This document shows, in pieces, positions 34,612-46,957 of a stretch of 64,000 nt of DNA (the stretch's first letter is position 1; each line of letters starts with the position of its first letter). Origin of the DNA: Trichaptum fuscoviolaceum. Taxonomy: Eukaryota; Basidiomycota; Agaricomycetes; Hymenochaetales; Trichaptaceae. The notes under the pieces are model-generated. The model did not search any database, was not told the origin of the DNA, and worked only from the letters and a program-made list of their open reading frames with translations. The stretch spans positions 868,001-932,000 of the forward strand of contig CAJSYZ010000009.1 in NCBI GenBank assembly GCA_910574455.1, given 5' to 3'. A program made the position numbers and the translations under genes.

Positions 34612-37600
34612 CTATACATTCCGAGTTCGTTGTGCCTTCACCGGATCTCGACGAGCAGCTCCAACCTGCGCCTGTACAACGTCTAACCGTTCTCGGAAAC
34701 ATGCAATGTCTGCCATGAGACGATCGTACCGCCGATGCATGTTTGCAAACGAATCTGAATTTGCATCGTCTCTTCTGTCCTCGTGTTCTTCTCTGGAAAA
34801 TGCTGATCGCGAGACAGGAGCGGCAGAAGACTTTGGTGAGGCCTGCCTGCGCCCTACTTCTGGCGTCTCGTCCTCTTCCTCGTCTTCATCGTCGACGACC
34901 GTCGGCGTACGGTCGGGATCCTCTTCGTCCCCACTCTTATCTTCACGAGTCTCACTGTGAGTATTAGGAGCCTGCCTCTGCCTAGTGCCAGTCGGAGGAG
35001 GCAAAGATACCCTGTCCTGAGACTCCCGTCCAAAGGCAGGCGGCGTGAGCAACGACAGCGACGTCCCCGTTCCCGAACTAGTCCCCGTCCCCAACGTCGG
35101 TGTTGTAGCAGTCCCGCTCCTACTCCTCAAGCTCCCAAACCGCACTGACGGCTCACTGTTCGTTCGGTTTAGCAAGCTTCCCGTTCCTGTCCCAAGGAGG
35201 GGAAGCGGGAACGAGCCGGACATTGTCGGCGTCGCACTGCGTCTCGACATTGACATCATCGACATCGCCGAGCCAGGCCGTGGGCTTGGACTCGGGCTCG
35301 GCGGGACGGCAGACGAGATGTCTGAAGAGCCATCTGTCTCCGTCGCTGCGTCCGACAGCCCATCTACGCCAGCATACCCATGTGGGTTCAGGCCGTCGTA
35401 TGTAATGTACTGGCTTTGGCCCTCGCTGCGGTTTCCCGAGCTGCTGCTCCCGCTAAATGTTCGACTCAAGGCACTGCGGCTCGAGACCGAGACACTGTAA
35501 CGGTGAGTTGTGTCGTCGCCAAAGCGCAGTTCCTTGCGCACAGTCCCAGTCCCAGTCCCAGTTCCATTCACAGGCCCTCCTCCTTGGGCATTATCTGGGG
35601 TGTCGTTTGACCAGGCGAAAGTTATCGGAAGCGACCCCGCTCTCGACCGCCCAGACCGCCCACTCCCCGCACCGTCTCCGAACAGGTCAAGACTGAACTG
35701 CGGCACGAGAACCGTTGGTTTCTTCCCACTCTCCAATACTCGTTTCCGCGCACTCATCCCCACACAGTCAACCAGTTGTTTCATTGCCTCGCGGTCTGAC
35801 ACCGGTCTCTGCAGTGTCGTGTTCCGCCTGGCGCTCTTTGGAATACGAATTGTGCTCGGAGCGGTAAGCGCACCGGTATTCTTCAATGCGGGACGCATGG
35901 GCGTGACAAGTGGGTGCTTGGTGTCTGCAAGGCCTAGGAACGGTGGACTTGGCGTCACAGCCGCGCATGCTGCAGCTGTTGCACACTTCGCGAGTGGCTC
36001 AGCGGGGACGACTCGTCGCTTGTCATCGAAAGCATCTTTAGGCGGCCCCCAAGAAAAGCCAATGAATGCGGAAGGACCCTTCTGCGCTGACCCCACCCCT
36101 CTTGACAAACTTGCTCTCCCAAAGGCAGGCGTTGCAAGGATAGAAGAGGCAGCAGGCGAGCTCCGGCTTCTCATTGTGAATGAAGACTGAAGAAAAGCCG
36201 AGAAAGCGAAGGGTCGTGTTGAGTCTGAAGACGAGTTTGATAGATCTACAGTTTGATTTGGCTGGACACTCAAAGGCGCCGTGTAGGTGAATTGAGGAAG
36301 AAGCAAACTGCTCGGAGCAGTTTCTGTAGGCATCATTAGCGGTCATACAATGTATTTGTTTTGGACCTTACGAGTATGAAGAGACGACCAACTGATGCCC
36401 TCGAAGAATGGTTGCGTCTTGATCTCAGAGACGGAATGTCGTCCCAATCGATCTTCATGATGTTGCAAGAAACTATTTTTGTTTAAGATTAGTCGTTCTA
36501 TCATACAGGCGCTCGGACTGCATACCCTTTAATCAAGTTAATCAGGTCGGAGGGAATGGGAACAAGGTGATCAAACTTCAAGCTCGTCTAGAGATTAGAT
36601 GAGAGACTGCGCACTTCAAGAAAGTAAGAGTAACAAACTTCGTGTCCCATTATTCGACTGTACGTTTGGCGAATATCTCTCGCGAAGAACGGTGCAACGC
36701 CGTAAGCCATTTCGTAGATCATAGCACCGAGACTCCACCAATCGGTTTCCTTCCCATACCCTTCTTCGTCCGAAGCATCGTAACCCTCCTCCCTCCCTCC
36801 ATCGCGTCTCCGTCCTCCGGCGTAAGATCCATTGAGACTGTCGTCGTCACCGGTCATTTCCAGCGCGACGAGCGCCTCCTCATGAGCCTTGAGAATCTCC
36901 GGAGATATATAGTCACAAGTACCACAAGGTACAATACAGTATTGTTTGGGCACAAATTGTACGCCGTCTGGGCGCGAAGAGAGGAGGGGCGCGGCAGATC
37001 CGAAGTCTATGAGCATAATGTGACCATCGGTTTTCAGGACAAAGTTGTGTGGCTTTATGTCTCTAAGTATAGAACTCTCAGCATAGATGCCTTAATTGAA
37101 GAAGTGAGACAAACCGATGAACAAATCCCTGAGAGTGGCACCAGTGCACAGCACTCACGCACTGAGGTATCCACCATCGTAAGTCCTGGATCGAAATCCG
37201 ACCGTTGTTCGGACTCGATTCTATGACATCCCATAGTGATCCTCCTTCGGCATACTCCATCACAATATTGAGATTTGTCGAGCACTGGTACGCACAGAGC
37301 ATGTGAGGAACCCAGACAGTCTTCTCCTTCAAGGCAAGGAGCAGAATTTGCTTCTCTAGTTGCGGTGAGAAATGCTGAAAACACTGATTAGCAAAAGAAA
37401 GGAGTAGAAGAAGAAGGGAACACACCTCTCTGCTCCGGAGAGCCATCTTCTTCGTAACCAATTTCCGTACGTAAACTCGACCATCAAGCTTGCAGTTTAC
37501 AAGTTCAACCTGAATAGCACGAGAGTCAATTATCAAGACGCTGTGATAAGGTGTAGAGCTTTACAATTCCAAACTGCCCAGAGGCTAGATTTCCCAAAGA

Positions 37601-37830
37601 GTTCAGGTCCTTGTCAGAGAAACGAAGGTTTGCCACTTGGCTTCGATTTTCTGTGAAAAGTCATCAACCTCGTGCCTTCTAAAAGTATGAGCGGCCCGCA
37701 TACGGATCTTCCCAAGCACGACCTGACCATGTAATGCTCTATCCAACGCCAGTCCCTCCTCTTCATCATCGCCGTTGCAGTCGAGTAAGGTTCGAAGCTG
37801 GGCTTTGCGTTGTGGCCAGGATGTAGACAT
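34612..37830 (-). CDS. AGC protein kinase, DMPK-like, with long disordered tail
   Basis: Exons 37830-37704, 37650-37565, 37509-37426, 37374-37115, 37062-36639, 36587-36526, 36472-36372 and 36323-34612 sum to 952 codons (951 aa). Kinase elements: glycine loop LASGQFGIVELV, lysine in VYVRKLV, catalytic HRDIKPHNF, DFGSAAPL, a T-loop ending CGTCDYISPEIL, and WWSLGAMIYEM. An acidic insertion of about 40 residues lies in the P+1/APE-to-F-helix region. QFTYTAPL after the kinase core resembles the AGC hydrophobic tail. The last 550 residues are Ser/Gly/Thr-rich with repeated GTGTGTG stretches and an acidic, probably helical end. Members near the DMPK/ROCK/Cbk1 branches control polarity and cytoskeleton; the exact ortholog is not assigned. 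Confidence 0.88.
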
Positions 37831-38914
37831 TCATTAGCGAGCCACCCGAACTTCAACAAGTCCGACTAAGTGTCCGGAGAACAGAATATGCAAGATTGAA
37901 ATGATCCTTATTCACAGGTGTTTGCTGATTTGAGTTATTCGGAGAGAAGTCTACGTGTGTAGATTGATTGGATTGTCGTGGGTGGCAGTAAGAGGAAGGA
38001 AAGGCACCGACGTCGGAAGCCAGATCGGGAACGCGACGAAAACGCGTCAATCTCACGTGACACACATCATGATATACATTTACGGTACATATTCCGTTTT
38101 CTCGACCGTGACACTACATGCGAACATGGCTACAATCTTCGCGAAATAATTTCAGCTCTTGCAAACTTGCTAGCCAGCAACCTGCCAGGACTTAGGGTCC
38201 AGAATTTTATAATGGTCAATGATACAACTTGAAGAGCTGTCTTCGACTCAGAATCCGCCCAATTCAATGTTAAAGGTCAAGCTTATAGTTATCGATTATC
38301 GTCGATTGCAGTTCTCGTAGAAGAAAACCAGATCACACAATCACACATAATGTTTTTGTCGTCACCGTCCCCAAACTCCCCGCCAAGGCGCCGACCTGCG
38401 CCCGAGATTATATTCGCCAATGCTGCGCCACACCCTCGAGCAACGAGGTAAATGTGTGATAGGGTATACATCTGCACGGACAACAAAGAGATGGGAGCCA
38501 AGATAGGACGACAAAATTTTCTCAAAGGATAAATAAAGAAAGAAAACGAGGCAAAAACGAGGAAGGTGAAAGCAATTACAGGCGAAGTGTGAATGAATTA
38601 CAGGAGATGAAAGATAGGCTGAGAACGGAGAAGGAAAGAGAAAACAAAGATGCACTGGCGCACGTCACGGTCGACATGCAACGAGGCGGAGAACACGCTA
38701 GAAATACAAGTCCGGGGTATTATAAAGTGAGTAAAGTATGAAGAAAGAAAGAAGAAGATGAGACAAAGACAAAACAGAGAATGAAATAGAGAAGATTGAA
38801 ATTTGAAGCTATAAAAGTCTACAAGTGAGTAATCTTTCCATTACAGAATCGTAGAAGAGTACTCACAGACAGTGTCTGCTCTTCGGGCATCGGATCTGAC
38901 TTTCGGTCAATCGT
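37831..38914. other. Intergenic, 1.1 kb
   Basis: Upstream region of the AGC kinase and 3' flank of the Ala/Pro-rich gene. A/G-rich stretches at 38530-38800 may be transcribed UTR. No gene seen. Confidence 0.4.
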
Positions 38915-41477
38915 TCACTTCCTCCGGCGCGGGTCCCTGGCCTTGCCCTTGCCTTTGCCCTCGTACCTCTCCTCCTCCTCCTTCTCCTCTTCCTCCTTCT
39001 CCTTCTCCTCCCTCTTCCTCTTCTCCTCATCCATCGCGTTCCAGTTGTCTAAAAGGTTGAAGGCCATGCCCAACATCGCGTCCTCTGTGACAATCTCCTC
39101 GATTTCTTCCGGTTGACGAGAGCTACTAGCATGCTCTGCTGCCCGGCGTACCTGCTCGCGCTCTTGGTTGAGGATACGATCGCGCTCGCGAGCTTCTTGC
39201 TGGGAGAGAGGTCGACTGCCGGAGCTGAAGTCTACACCGGGATAAAGCCTCTCCCGTACTGCAGGATCCCACAACCTGTAAGCATTAAACCAATCGGTTG
39301 GGAAAGCTTCGGCTCTCTCGACCACACCGTACGCGGCGGCCTTATTCTTATACACTGTGTCGCCAAGCGCAAATGTATCATGGCGTCGCAGCCTCCGAGC
39401 TTCTAGATTGTGCCCAGCATGGGCGTGAGGGGGTGCAACCGGAGCGGGGGCGGGGGTGGGGCCAGGTGCAGGTGCAGGTGCATGTGCATGTGCAGGAGCA
39501 GGTGCAGGAGCAGGAGCAGGAGCAGGTGCACGAGCAGGTGCACGAGCACGAGCACGAGCAGGTACAGGTGCAGGAGCACGAGCAGGAGCGTGGACAGGAG
39601 TAGAAGCAGGAGCGTGGACGGGAGTAGAAGTAGGAGCGGGGACGGGAATAGGAGCAGGGGCGGGGACAGGAGTAAAAGCAGGGGCGAGGGAAGGAGCAGG
39701 AGCGGGGGCGGGAGCGGTTTCGGGGGCGCAAGCAGGAGCAGCTGCGTAAACCTGAGGTGAGAGAACCAGTTCCTGAGCCGTGATCACCGGTGCCGTAGTA
39801 GCAATCGTGTTGTTGTTTGTAGTGCCGGTGCGTACAGCGCTACCACTTGGCCCATCAGCTGGATCGTCGTCGTCGCCAGCAGAGCCATCGACGACCGGTT
39901 CGACATCGCCCTCGCGCTCGTCCTCCCTTTCCAGACTCAAAAAAAGACTTGTGGCGCGTCGGTTGGCCTCTTCAGCCAACAGCTTGTAATAATACGCCTT
40001 CTTAAGCTTCTTAGCCCGCTTTTGACTGCGAGCTCCGTAAGCTTGGATGCGCGCTTGAGGTGCCAACTCCGGATGAAAGTCCGCAGGCAGCCCATAATCG
40101 TCATCCGTGATATGAGGGATCGGTGGAAAGTCTCGCCAAGACGAGTAGCGACGAAGAGGTGAACCCGAGCGCGGATCGTTGTTGTTACCACTAGGAGAGG
40201 AGCCAGGACCCTCTTTCTTGCCCTCGTCTTCGGACGAGTCAAGGCAGTAAGAAATCTTCATGCGATGTCGGCGAAGTGGGGCAGTCCTCCTGGGTCTTGC
40301 CTCGGTTGGTGCGACTTGCACAGGTGAAGAAGAAGCGCTGGCGACAACGACGCTGGCATCATTATTAGTCGAGTGAGGGGTTTTGGGTGCCTCAGACTCG
40401 CTGCCAGAGGGAGTAACAGTACCGTTTGCAGCTTTACGCTTCTTGGCCGGTGTCGATGATTCTGACGATGCAGCCTCTTCCCCAGATGCGTCCTCCCGAG
40501 CGCGCTTGTTGCCCTTGTCCTTCTTAACAGTTGCCTCGGCAGGCTTGGGTACGACCTGAGGAACTCTGGGCACATCCTGAGTACGGGGCGAAGCAGATTG
40601 CTGGCGACCGGAGCGGTTACGAAGGTTCGTTGAAGGCGGAGCAGCGACTTCAACATCATGAATAACGCGAGAGCGAGTACGACGAGCAGGACCATCTTCT
40701 TGTTCCGACCCTGACTCTTCCTCACGAGCGCGCTTCCTGCCTTTTGCCTTGGACGACTCAACAGCAGTAGTGTTGTTCTCAGCAGTTGCCGGAGTAGGAG
40801 CAGTTGCGATATCATCCCTAGCAGCCAAGTCAGTTGCAGGTGCGATGTTGTTCACAGGTGCGGCGTCGATTGCAGGTGCGGTGTTTCCGACAGTAGGCTG
40901 AGCGTCAAAGTCGATCAAAACCGGGAAGACGAAGATAGGTGCAGGTTGCGCAAAGTGGGCAGGCAGGTTGTAACAAGCATCATGGAAGAGCGGGTCAGTG
41001 GTCCTCTTCGTACTTCCAATTTGAGGAATGGCGACCTTCGGAGCTGCGAAGTTATCCTTGACCTCGTTAAGGAGGCTCGCGACATGCGCGCTGCTGGTAA
41101 CGAGCTGGGGCTCCTCTGTTGTTTGTTTTCCGAAGACCTGAAATCGACTTCTAGTCAGCCAGGTTTTTCAATCAGCAACAGAAGAGTGTACGCACTTTAT
41201 CATCAGACGTAGCCGCGGCCTCGTCATTTCCTTTCTTGTTCCCCTTGTCGAAGACATCCGCAAACTTCTGACGAAAGGCGCGGACAGTCCCATTTGCAGG
41301 GGGGAGTCTGGGTTCTGGCTGGGCCTGGAGCTGAGGCTGAGGCTGGGACTCTGGCTCGGGCGCGGGTTCGGGGGCAACCTGAACGGGTTTGTCGACCTCC
41401 ATTTCCGAGTCCGAGTCCGAGTTCGAGACCTCGGAGGACTTCTTCCTGAAGACCTTCGCAAGCGAACTGAACTTCAT
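38915..41477 (-). CDS. Ala/Pro-repeat, charged nuclear-type low-complexity protein
   Basis: Exons 41477-41196 and 41137-38915 (58-nt intron) encode 834 aa. I do not recognise a domain. Layout: a short basic start (MKFSSLAKVFRKKSSE), a Pro/Gln/Glu stretch, a conserved-looking segment (VASLLNEVKDNFAAPKVAIPQIG), several NLS-like clusters each in a Ser/Glu setting (KGRKRAREEE, NKRAREDA, AKKRKAANG), an Ala-Pro repeat of about 100 residues, a more ordered region (FALGDTVYKNK.AAYGVVERAE.FPTDWFNAYRLWDPAVRERLYPG), and a Lys/Glu-rich helix ending GKGKGKARDPRRRK. The repeat is encoded by a hexanucleotide minisatellite. Nuclear location is inferred; function unknown. Confidence 0.7.
39445..39740. repeat. 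(GGNGCN) hexanucleotide minisatellite coding (Pro-Ala)n
   Basis: About 300 bp of imperfect 6-bp units such as GGAGCA and GGTGCA on the plus strand, interrupted by CGAGCA and TGGACA. On the minus strand it encodes Ala-Pro repeats of the 38915-41477 protein. Open frames appear on both strands here because of composition, not because of extra genes. Confidence 0.85.
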
Positions 41478-42154
41478 GACGCTTGTGGAAGTCTAGTGAT
41501 TCTGTGAATGCGAGTAGAGTCAGTACCAGGTAGTCTAAACGACACCGAAGAGTGCTCACTAGGTTGTTGATGTGGTTGGTTTTAAGTAGTAGCTGAATAT
41601 ATGCAAGTTGCGAAAGCTGGAACAGAAAACTGTAGCGTTCGCAGGAAGCAGTGAGTGGTAAGAGAGCAAGATGTTGTAGTAACTCGGCTGCCCATCTTGC
41701 GATTCTTTTATGCTCGCCAGATCGCAGCTTTGGCCTTGCAGGAATTGTGGTTTAGATCCACCGGTGGCTCACCTAGACAAGGCCAGTCCTGTGCATGTCT
41801 GTGATCCTAGGACGCTTACGTACGCAGCTTGGGTCATAACACGAGGCTATTGTATTGCCGCCACCTAACTTCCAGCCTCATGGCAACTCACCTCTTGGGT
41901 CTGTATTTGATTTGTTTTTCATTCCTGCGCAAGAAAACAAGGCGCCCGTTGGCAGGACTCGCTTTGGTGTCGCTTTGGTATCGCTTTGGGAGCAACGGCC
42001 AATCGATTATTTTTCCATGGAAAAGATTCCGTATTGTTCAAATGATGATAATAAGTAGCTTGGATAATGCAACTCAGCTATTCTGACATCGATACTATTG
42101 TTGTACAATTAAGGCTTGTGATGACATGAGCGCTTGGATGATCATCTTTGGCGA
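41478..42154. other. Intergenic, 0.7 kb
   Basis: Promoter of the Ala/Pro-rich gene and 3' flank of UBP6. No gene seen. Confidence 0.4.
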
Positions 42155-44455
42155 TCATGCCAGCGGCTTACTACGGTACAGGAGAACGTATGCCGCCGCG
42201 TCCTCACCTACGTTCAAGCGTTAGTACTGGGTCCACGACAAACGATTGAACTCCTTACCTCCACCCTCCAGGCTGCTCAGCTTTTCCTTCGGGAAGATAG
42301 ACACCTTCTCATCATCAAATTTGTACCAGTCTTCATCGTCCTCTTCCAACGCGTTACTCTCGCCCTCGCCACCTCCCTTCACCGGGTAGAACACCGACTT
42401 CTTCACGAACCCGATGTAATGGCCCGCGTCGGCCGCCGCGCCTTTGTGTGCTACGATGCCAACGAGCTCGTACAGGCCCGTCGGGCTGCACCCAACGTCT
42501 GCCCGCACCTCCGCCGGCAGGAGCGCCTCCAGCTCTGCGAGCTCCTGGCGCCGATACACACTCTCGGGCTCGAGTGCACCCCCCTCGACTGCTTTTCCCT
42601 TCTGCTTCAAACTCGCGTCCTCCGACATCGGCTCGCTGATGTCCACAGCAATGGGCGCCTGAGTGGCCACAGGCGAGGAGGGCCCACCCTCCGCCGCGCC
42701 GGGGGCGTCCGTCATCTCAACATCAGGTGCTGCTGATACGCTAGGGCCCGCTGAAGGCTGTGCCTCCTTCGTTCGTTTGCGCACCTTGCGTCGCTCTGCC
42801 CTGTCGCGCTCGAACTCCTTCAGCTTCGTGTTCACCGGCTGCAGCTTCTGCTTCAGCTCGTCTGTGCAGAGGTCGAGGACGTCGAACTCGAGCGGGAACT
42901 TGACTTTGCGCATGATCTTCGCCTTCTTTCCGATGTCCCTCTTCCAGGCGAACCGCACCATATGCACTGTGAGGTTCGCCGGTATGCGCGATAGCCGCGA
43001 TTTGGCTGTGTACACGGCCTCCCGACCTAGAGACGGTGACCGTTTCTCAATTTTCTGATCTAAGGCCTGAGCACCATATTCGTTAGCACTGGCATTGCTT
43101 TGCATGGGCCAACTATGGTTACGTACGTCCATGATTCCAGTGTGCAAGAAATTGGTGTTGATTGTGATATTACACTCAAGTTTTAACACCTTTTCGGTCG
43201 TGATGGTCGGTTCCTCGTCGGGAGCGTCATCGCATGTTAATCTATCAACGACGTCAATATATTGAGCATGGATTGGATCATCCAGAACATACTCTCGACG
43301 CATTTCACCCGCCATATACCGTTCAATAAACTGCCCCCTAGGCGCACCCTCACCCTGTTCGGGAGCTGGCAAGGCCCTTAAGGCATTCAAGATCTGTACA
43401 TAACACTCCTCCGCATCCTGCTGTGCGTAGCCACCCATACCGCCCTTCCCCACACGTGCCCGTTCTCCGAATTGTGGGAATGCCTGCCTTAGCACGTTGA
43501 GGAACGCCAGGGGCGTGAACGAGCCGACGGTCGTACGCAAGTTTGCATACATGTCTTTCATAGCCCGTGTTAGGCCCGAATGACCTTCAGGTTGACCAGG
43601 TGCCGCAGAAGAAGGCGTGTAGGAGGAAAGAGCAGTCTGCAATTCAGGGATAGCTCGCAGGACTTGAAGTGTAGCGTTCATGTAGCATGTATTGCCAAGA
43701 TTGTTCATGCCGACTGGGAGGGCGAGCTAAGTAGCAGATATATGCACTCTGAGAAAACTGAAGATTTCGTATGCAGGTGACTCACAGCTTCCGCTAGCGC
43801 CGCGTCATCCATGTCTGGCGCCGGTCGAGAAAGTGAGTAATACGTCCATTGAATTGACGCTCGTTTACTCACCTTCCAAGAAAACAACAGGCTTTTCTGG
43901 TGGCTTTGGTAGCTCACCTGCAGCACCGATCACCATGAAGGTCTGGCCCTGATGAGAAATCAAGTCAACAATCACAGGAGATATCGGAAAGTGCCCAAGG
44001 GTATCACAGGTTCAAAGACTGGTCTACAAAACTTAGCAACTGTCTGCATTTTATGAAAGAAACACAGGCCCTCCAAAGCGGCTGCGGTGCCATGTTCCAT
44101 AGACCTGTACTCGAACCTGCTGCTCTTTCAAACGGGCTTCCAATGTTCCCCATGCACATTGAAATAACATTGACGAAGACTCTTGACGAACCTCTTTGGG
44201 TGCTACCTTCTTCCAGTCTGAGTCGTCCTGCACATAGTTTTGAGAAATCGGTCAGAACAACAATGCCTCTGAGCCTGCCAACAGTGTGCTTACCTTCAGT
44301 ACCCCGCCTTTGACCATGATCTTCATCCGATCAAGAGGCACACCTGTTCTCTCATACACAAGCTGCTTGAATGCAGTTGGAGGTGCATCGGTATTCAATT
44401 CCAGGTCTTCATGTGTCTTCCCTGCGTGCTTAATCTTGACTTTCATTGTCGGCAT
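42155..44455 (-). CDS. UBP6: Proteasome-associated ubiquitin hydrolase UBP6/USP14
   Basis: Exons 44455-44294, 44227-44192, 43948-43873, 43814-43786, 43726-43127, 43066-42259 and 42207-42155 sum to 588 codons (587 aa). An N-terminal ubiquitin-like domain (MKVKIKHAGKTHEDLELN...) binds the 19S proteasome. The USP catalytic domain has the Cys box GMNNLGNTCYMNATLQ, TVHMVRFAWKRD, the His box GHYIGFVKK, and EDWYKFDDEKVS. The last small exon gives EDAAAYVLLYRSKP, the usual family end. Between the lobes lies a long disordered insertion (about 100 aa, Ala/Pro/Glu-rich). The enzyme trims ubiquitin from proteasome-bound substrates. Intron 43067-43126 is 60 nt, in frame and stop-free. Intron 43949-44191 is unusually long (243 nt). 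Two ACGCGT boxes lie upstream at 44533 and 44555. Confidence 0.95.
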
Positions 44456-44532
44456 AGTGGACAGCGTTTTCTTCAATTAAATCCTTCGTTACGTCCAGTG
44501 TCGAGTTAGATGTGAGCTTGAGAAGGAAGAGT

Positions 44533-44560
44533 ACGCGTCCACTTTTTGTTCTCGACGCGT
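44533..44560. promoter_or_regulatory. Two ACGCGT (MCB-like) boxes upstream of UBP6
   Basis: ACGCGT at 44533-44538 and 44555-44560, about 80-105 bp before the UBP6 start. The palindromic hexamer equals the fungal MluI cell-cycle box bound by MBF-type factors. Function here is inferred. Confidence 0.4.
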
Positions 44561-44624
44561 AAGTCAGGGTGGCGCGTTCAAGTTCTAGGAGATGACTAAG
44601 CCGTGAGCTGTACGCTGTCGACAC

Positions 44625-45279
44625 TGTACGGCGAGCAGGCCTTCATCACGAAACCCTCCCGAACAAGGTAATACTCCGGTAAGTTCCGGGTAAAGTGTTG
44701 GTAATGGCCAAAATTGGGTGTAATGTACCGGAATACTGGGGGTCGGTCTACAATGCTTGACCCCCCTGTTTGTATAGTATTGACAAGGTACTGGTAATAG
44801 ACTACCATATTGTGGTGTATTGTAGGGTAGTGCAATATGTTATATGTATGTAATGTCGGCACCTTATTGTACCAAGATGGTAAAGTAATGCCATATGGGG
44901 CAAACATCACAATTATCACGCCATGTGTTATTATTATTCTCAGATGCAAGCCTTGTGGGGTAATAGTGGCAAAGTTATGCCCATAAGGGGCTCGAATTAC
45001 AGGTCTCACGCCACATGTTGTTACTATTATAGAGTTAGCGTAAGTATGCTGAGAACCTTACATAAGTCAAGCCATATTAGGCTCTTCTCGTAGTCACTCG
45101 GCCACAAGGCCGTTGCATTCTCAGAAGGCACACCAGATTGTGTAAAAGGAACAATAATATATCATTTAATCAGACAGTTACGGTAGTAATCAATAATCGG
45201 TTACATATAGGGTAAGAAATAAGATAAGAATAATAAATGGGACCTCTATTAGTTGCGCGAGCACGTTGCGGCTTCTAAT
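44625..45279. repeat. A/T-rich region with degenerate direct repeats
   Basis: Around 44885-44942 and 44972-45030 two units share TAATGCC.ATA.GGGGC, then ATCACGCCA.(T/C)GT.TTATTATTA-like ends. The whole stretch is low in GC relative to the genes and holds no coding signal. It borders the transposon-associated island. Confidence 0.45.
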
Positions 45280-46766
45280 TTAGTTGTCGGCGTCGTCGTC
45301 CGTCGCGTCCTCCATTTCAACGTCACCGAACATGATGGCCGCAAGTGAATCAGCGGGGAACTGCTCAGTTGCCATCTCAAGGTTGACCTCGATATTAACT
45401 GCGTCGTCACCATAAATATTCCTGTAGATATGTTAGAATAACATGTCAGATCAAAACCGGCGTACGTACCTGTTCCACATGTCAAGTAGATCTGCGCGCG
45501 TGTCCTCAGGCATTCTGTTGAGGCACGCGATGATGGCCTTATAGTATGCTGCATACTGGAAGAGTCCGGCGCCGTTGTGTACATTCAACGTACGCATCGA
45601 AGACAATGCGAAATGGGCCTGTAACTCGTTAGCATGCGCAAATTACATGCATAAAAAATAGATTTACCAGCATTGCCGAGTAAGCGATAAACTCGACGGT
45701 AACCTCATGATAGCCATGAATGTTCGCGATGCCTCGGGTTGCAGGACGCAATGAGGGATCGTTCATTTTCGCGGTAGCCTTACCGAAAGCCACTGTGAGT
45801 CCCACGTACCATGACAATTAGTACCGATTAAAATAAGTTTTATGCCACTTACCCTCATCAGGATCGGGTTTCGGCAGAAGCTGTCCCAGAGACGTGTCAT
45901 GTCGAAGAACGGGCCAAAGAGAAGGCGACTGAAGTCGCCCGACTTCAATTGCCTTATACCGGTTCTAAACTCCTCAATGATACTGGCAATGCAATATATA
46001 TCAGTATTGTCTTCATGAAGAGATACATGTACTTACGTAGGGTTCCTCATGTCCAACGTAAGTGGGCCAATGAGCCACGCACAATCGTCGTTGAAGAAGC
46101 CGCGCTTCGACTTGTCGGCGGGCAAAGGCGCCTGGAACGCGTAGAAGTACTGGATAGCATCCTTCACGTTCGAGTTGTCTTCTGCCCGAGCAGACTGCCG
46201 ACCTTTGTTCAACTTGCAAAAAAATTAGATCGACTCACTCTTAAGAATAAACTATGGACTTACTTCGCGTCCGACATTGATTGGACCCGTCGCGATGACG
46301 GCGGCCATCAGATTAGGATGACGCGTCGTCAGCTTTACCCATTCACCGCGACAGTAGGCCTCCCTAGATACGCACGTTAGAAGCAAACTGTATGGAGAGA
46401 ACCAATCGAACTTACTTGGCTGTCATGGGCCCGTCGGGGTTCACCGACTGCGCGACGGTGATAATGTCGCCGAAATCGTCGACCCCGTTGAGCCATCGTA
46501 CAATGCCTCTGGCGAGCCTATGTAGAGGAGTATTCTCGTCGGCATTGCTAATAACCAAATGAACTGTGTCAAACCGAGCACGATGTCAATGGATAAAAAA
46601 CTTACCCCGCCTGCAATTCTGCAATTGCATGTTGCAGTGGCTGGGTGAGGGCGTTGATGTTGGGAACTCCCTGGGTTGCTGGGGGAGTGGGGGGAGCATG
46701 AATGTTACCTTGAGCCTGCTGGCCTGGCGTTCCAGGGACGTGGCCTTGATGTCCGTGGAAGTTCAT
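45280..46766 (-). CDS. DUF6698-like basidiomycete protein
   Basis: Multi-exon gene starting MNFHGHQGHVPGTPG (exon 46766-46606) and ending EDATDDDADN. Readable exons include NADENTPLHRLARGIVRWLNG, EAYCRGEWVKLTTRHPNLMAAVI, RGFFNDDCAWLIGPLTLDMRNP, FGPFFDMTRLWDSFCRNP, GYHEVTVEFIAYSAMLAHFALSS and FQYAAYYKAIIACLNRMPED. The layout (disordered Pro/Gln head, helical core with Trp-rich patches, acidic tail) resembles DUF6698 proteins, which in Agaricomycetes often lie near DNA transposons; that name is from recollection and needs a profile search. Four ACGCGT boxes lie about 190-260 bp upstream. Function unknown. Confidence 0.5.
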
Positions 46767-46957
46767 AGTCGACGGGGTTAGCGGGAGCGAGGAGATGAAT
46801 GTGGGAGTGAGAAAAGAAGCTGATGGGGTGTCGTAACTGATGCGCGGCTATTTAAGCGTTCGATGGCATCAAACACGAACAAGCGCGCGCCAACGTCATG
46901 TGACCGTGATTTAGACAGAACCTTAAATTATTCAGCACAGCATTGCTCGTGAACCAT

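Noticed and set aside
35045..36190. Long plus-strand open frames opposite the AGC kinase tail
   Set aside because: Antisense to a continuous 1712-nt exon; composition effect, no splice context.
39378..39731. Minus-strand Cys/Pro/Ser-rich open frame
   Set aside because: Alternative frame of the same minisatellite inside a long, well-supported exon.
39410..39760. Plus-strand open frames rich in Gly/Ala/Arg
   Set aside because: They are shadows of the minus-strand Ala/Pro repeat; a 6-bp repeat without stops opens several frames.
42134..43058. Plus-strand frames opposite UBP6
   Set aside because: Antisense of a certain coding exon.
44051..44313. Open frames inside the long UBP6 intron
   Set aside because: No homology; the spliced reading across the intron matches the UBP6 family.
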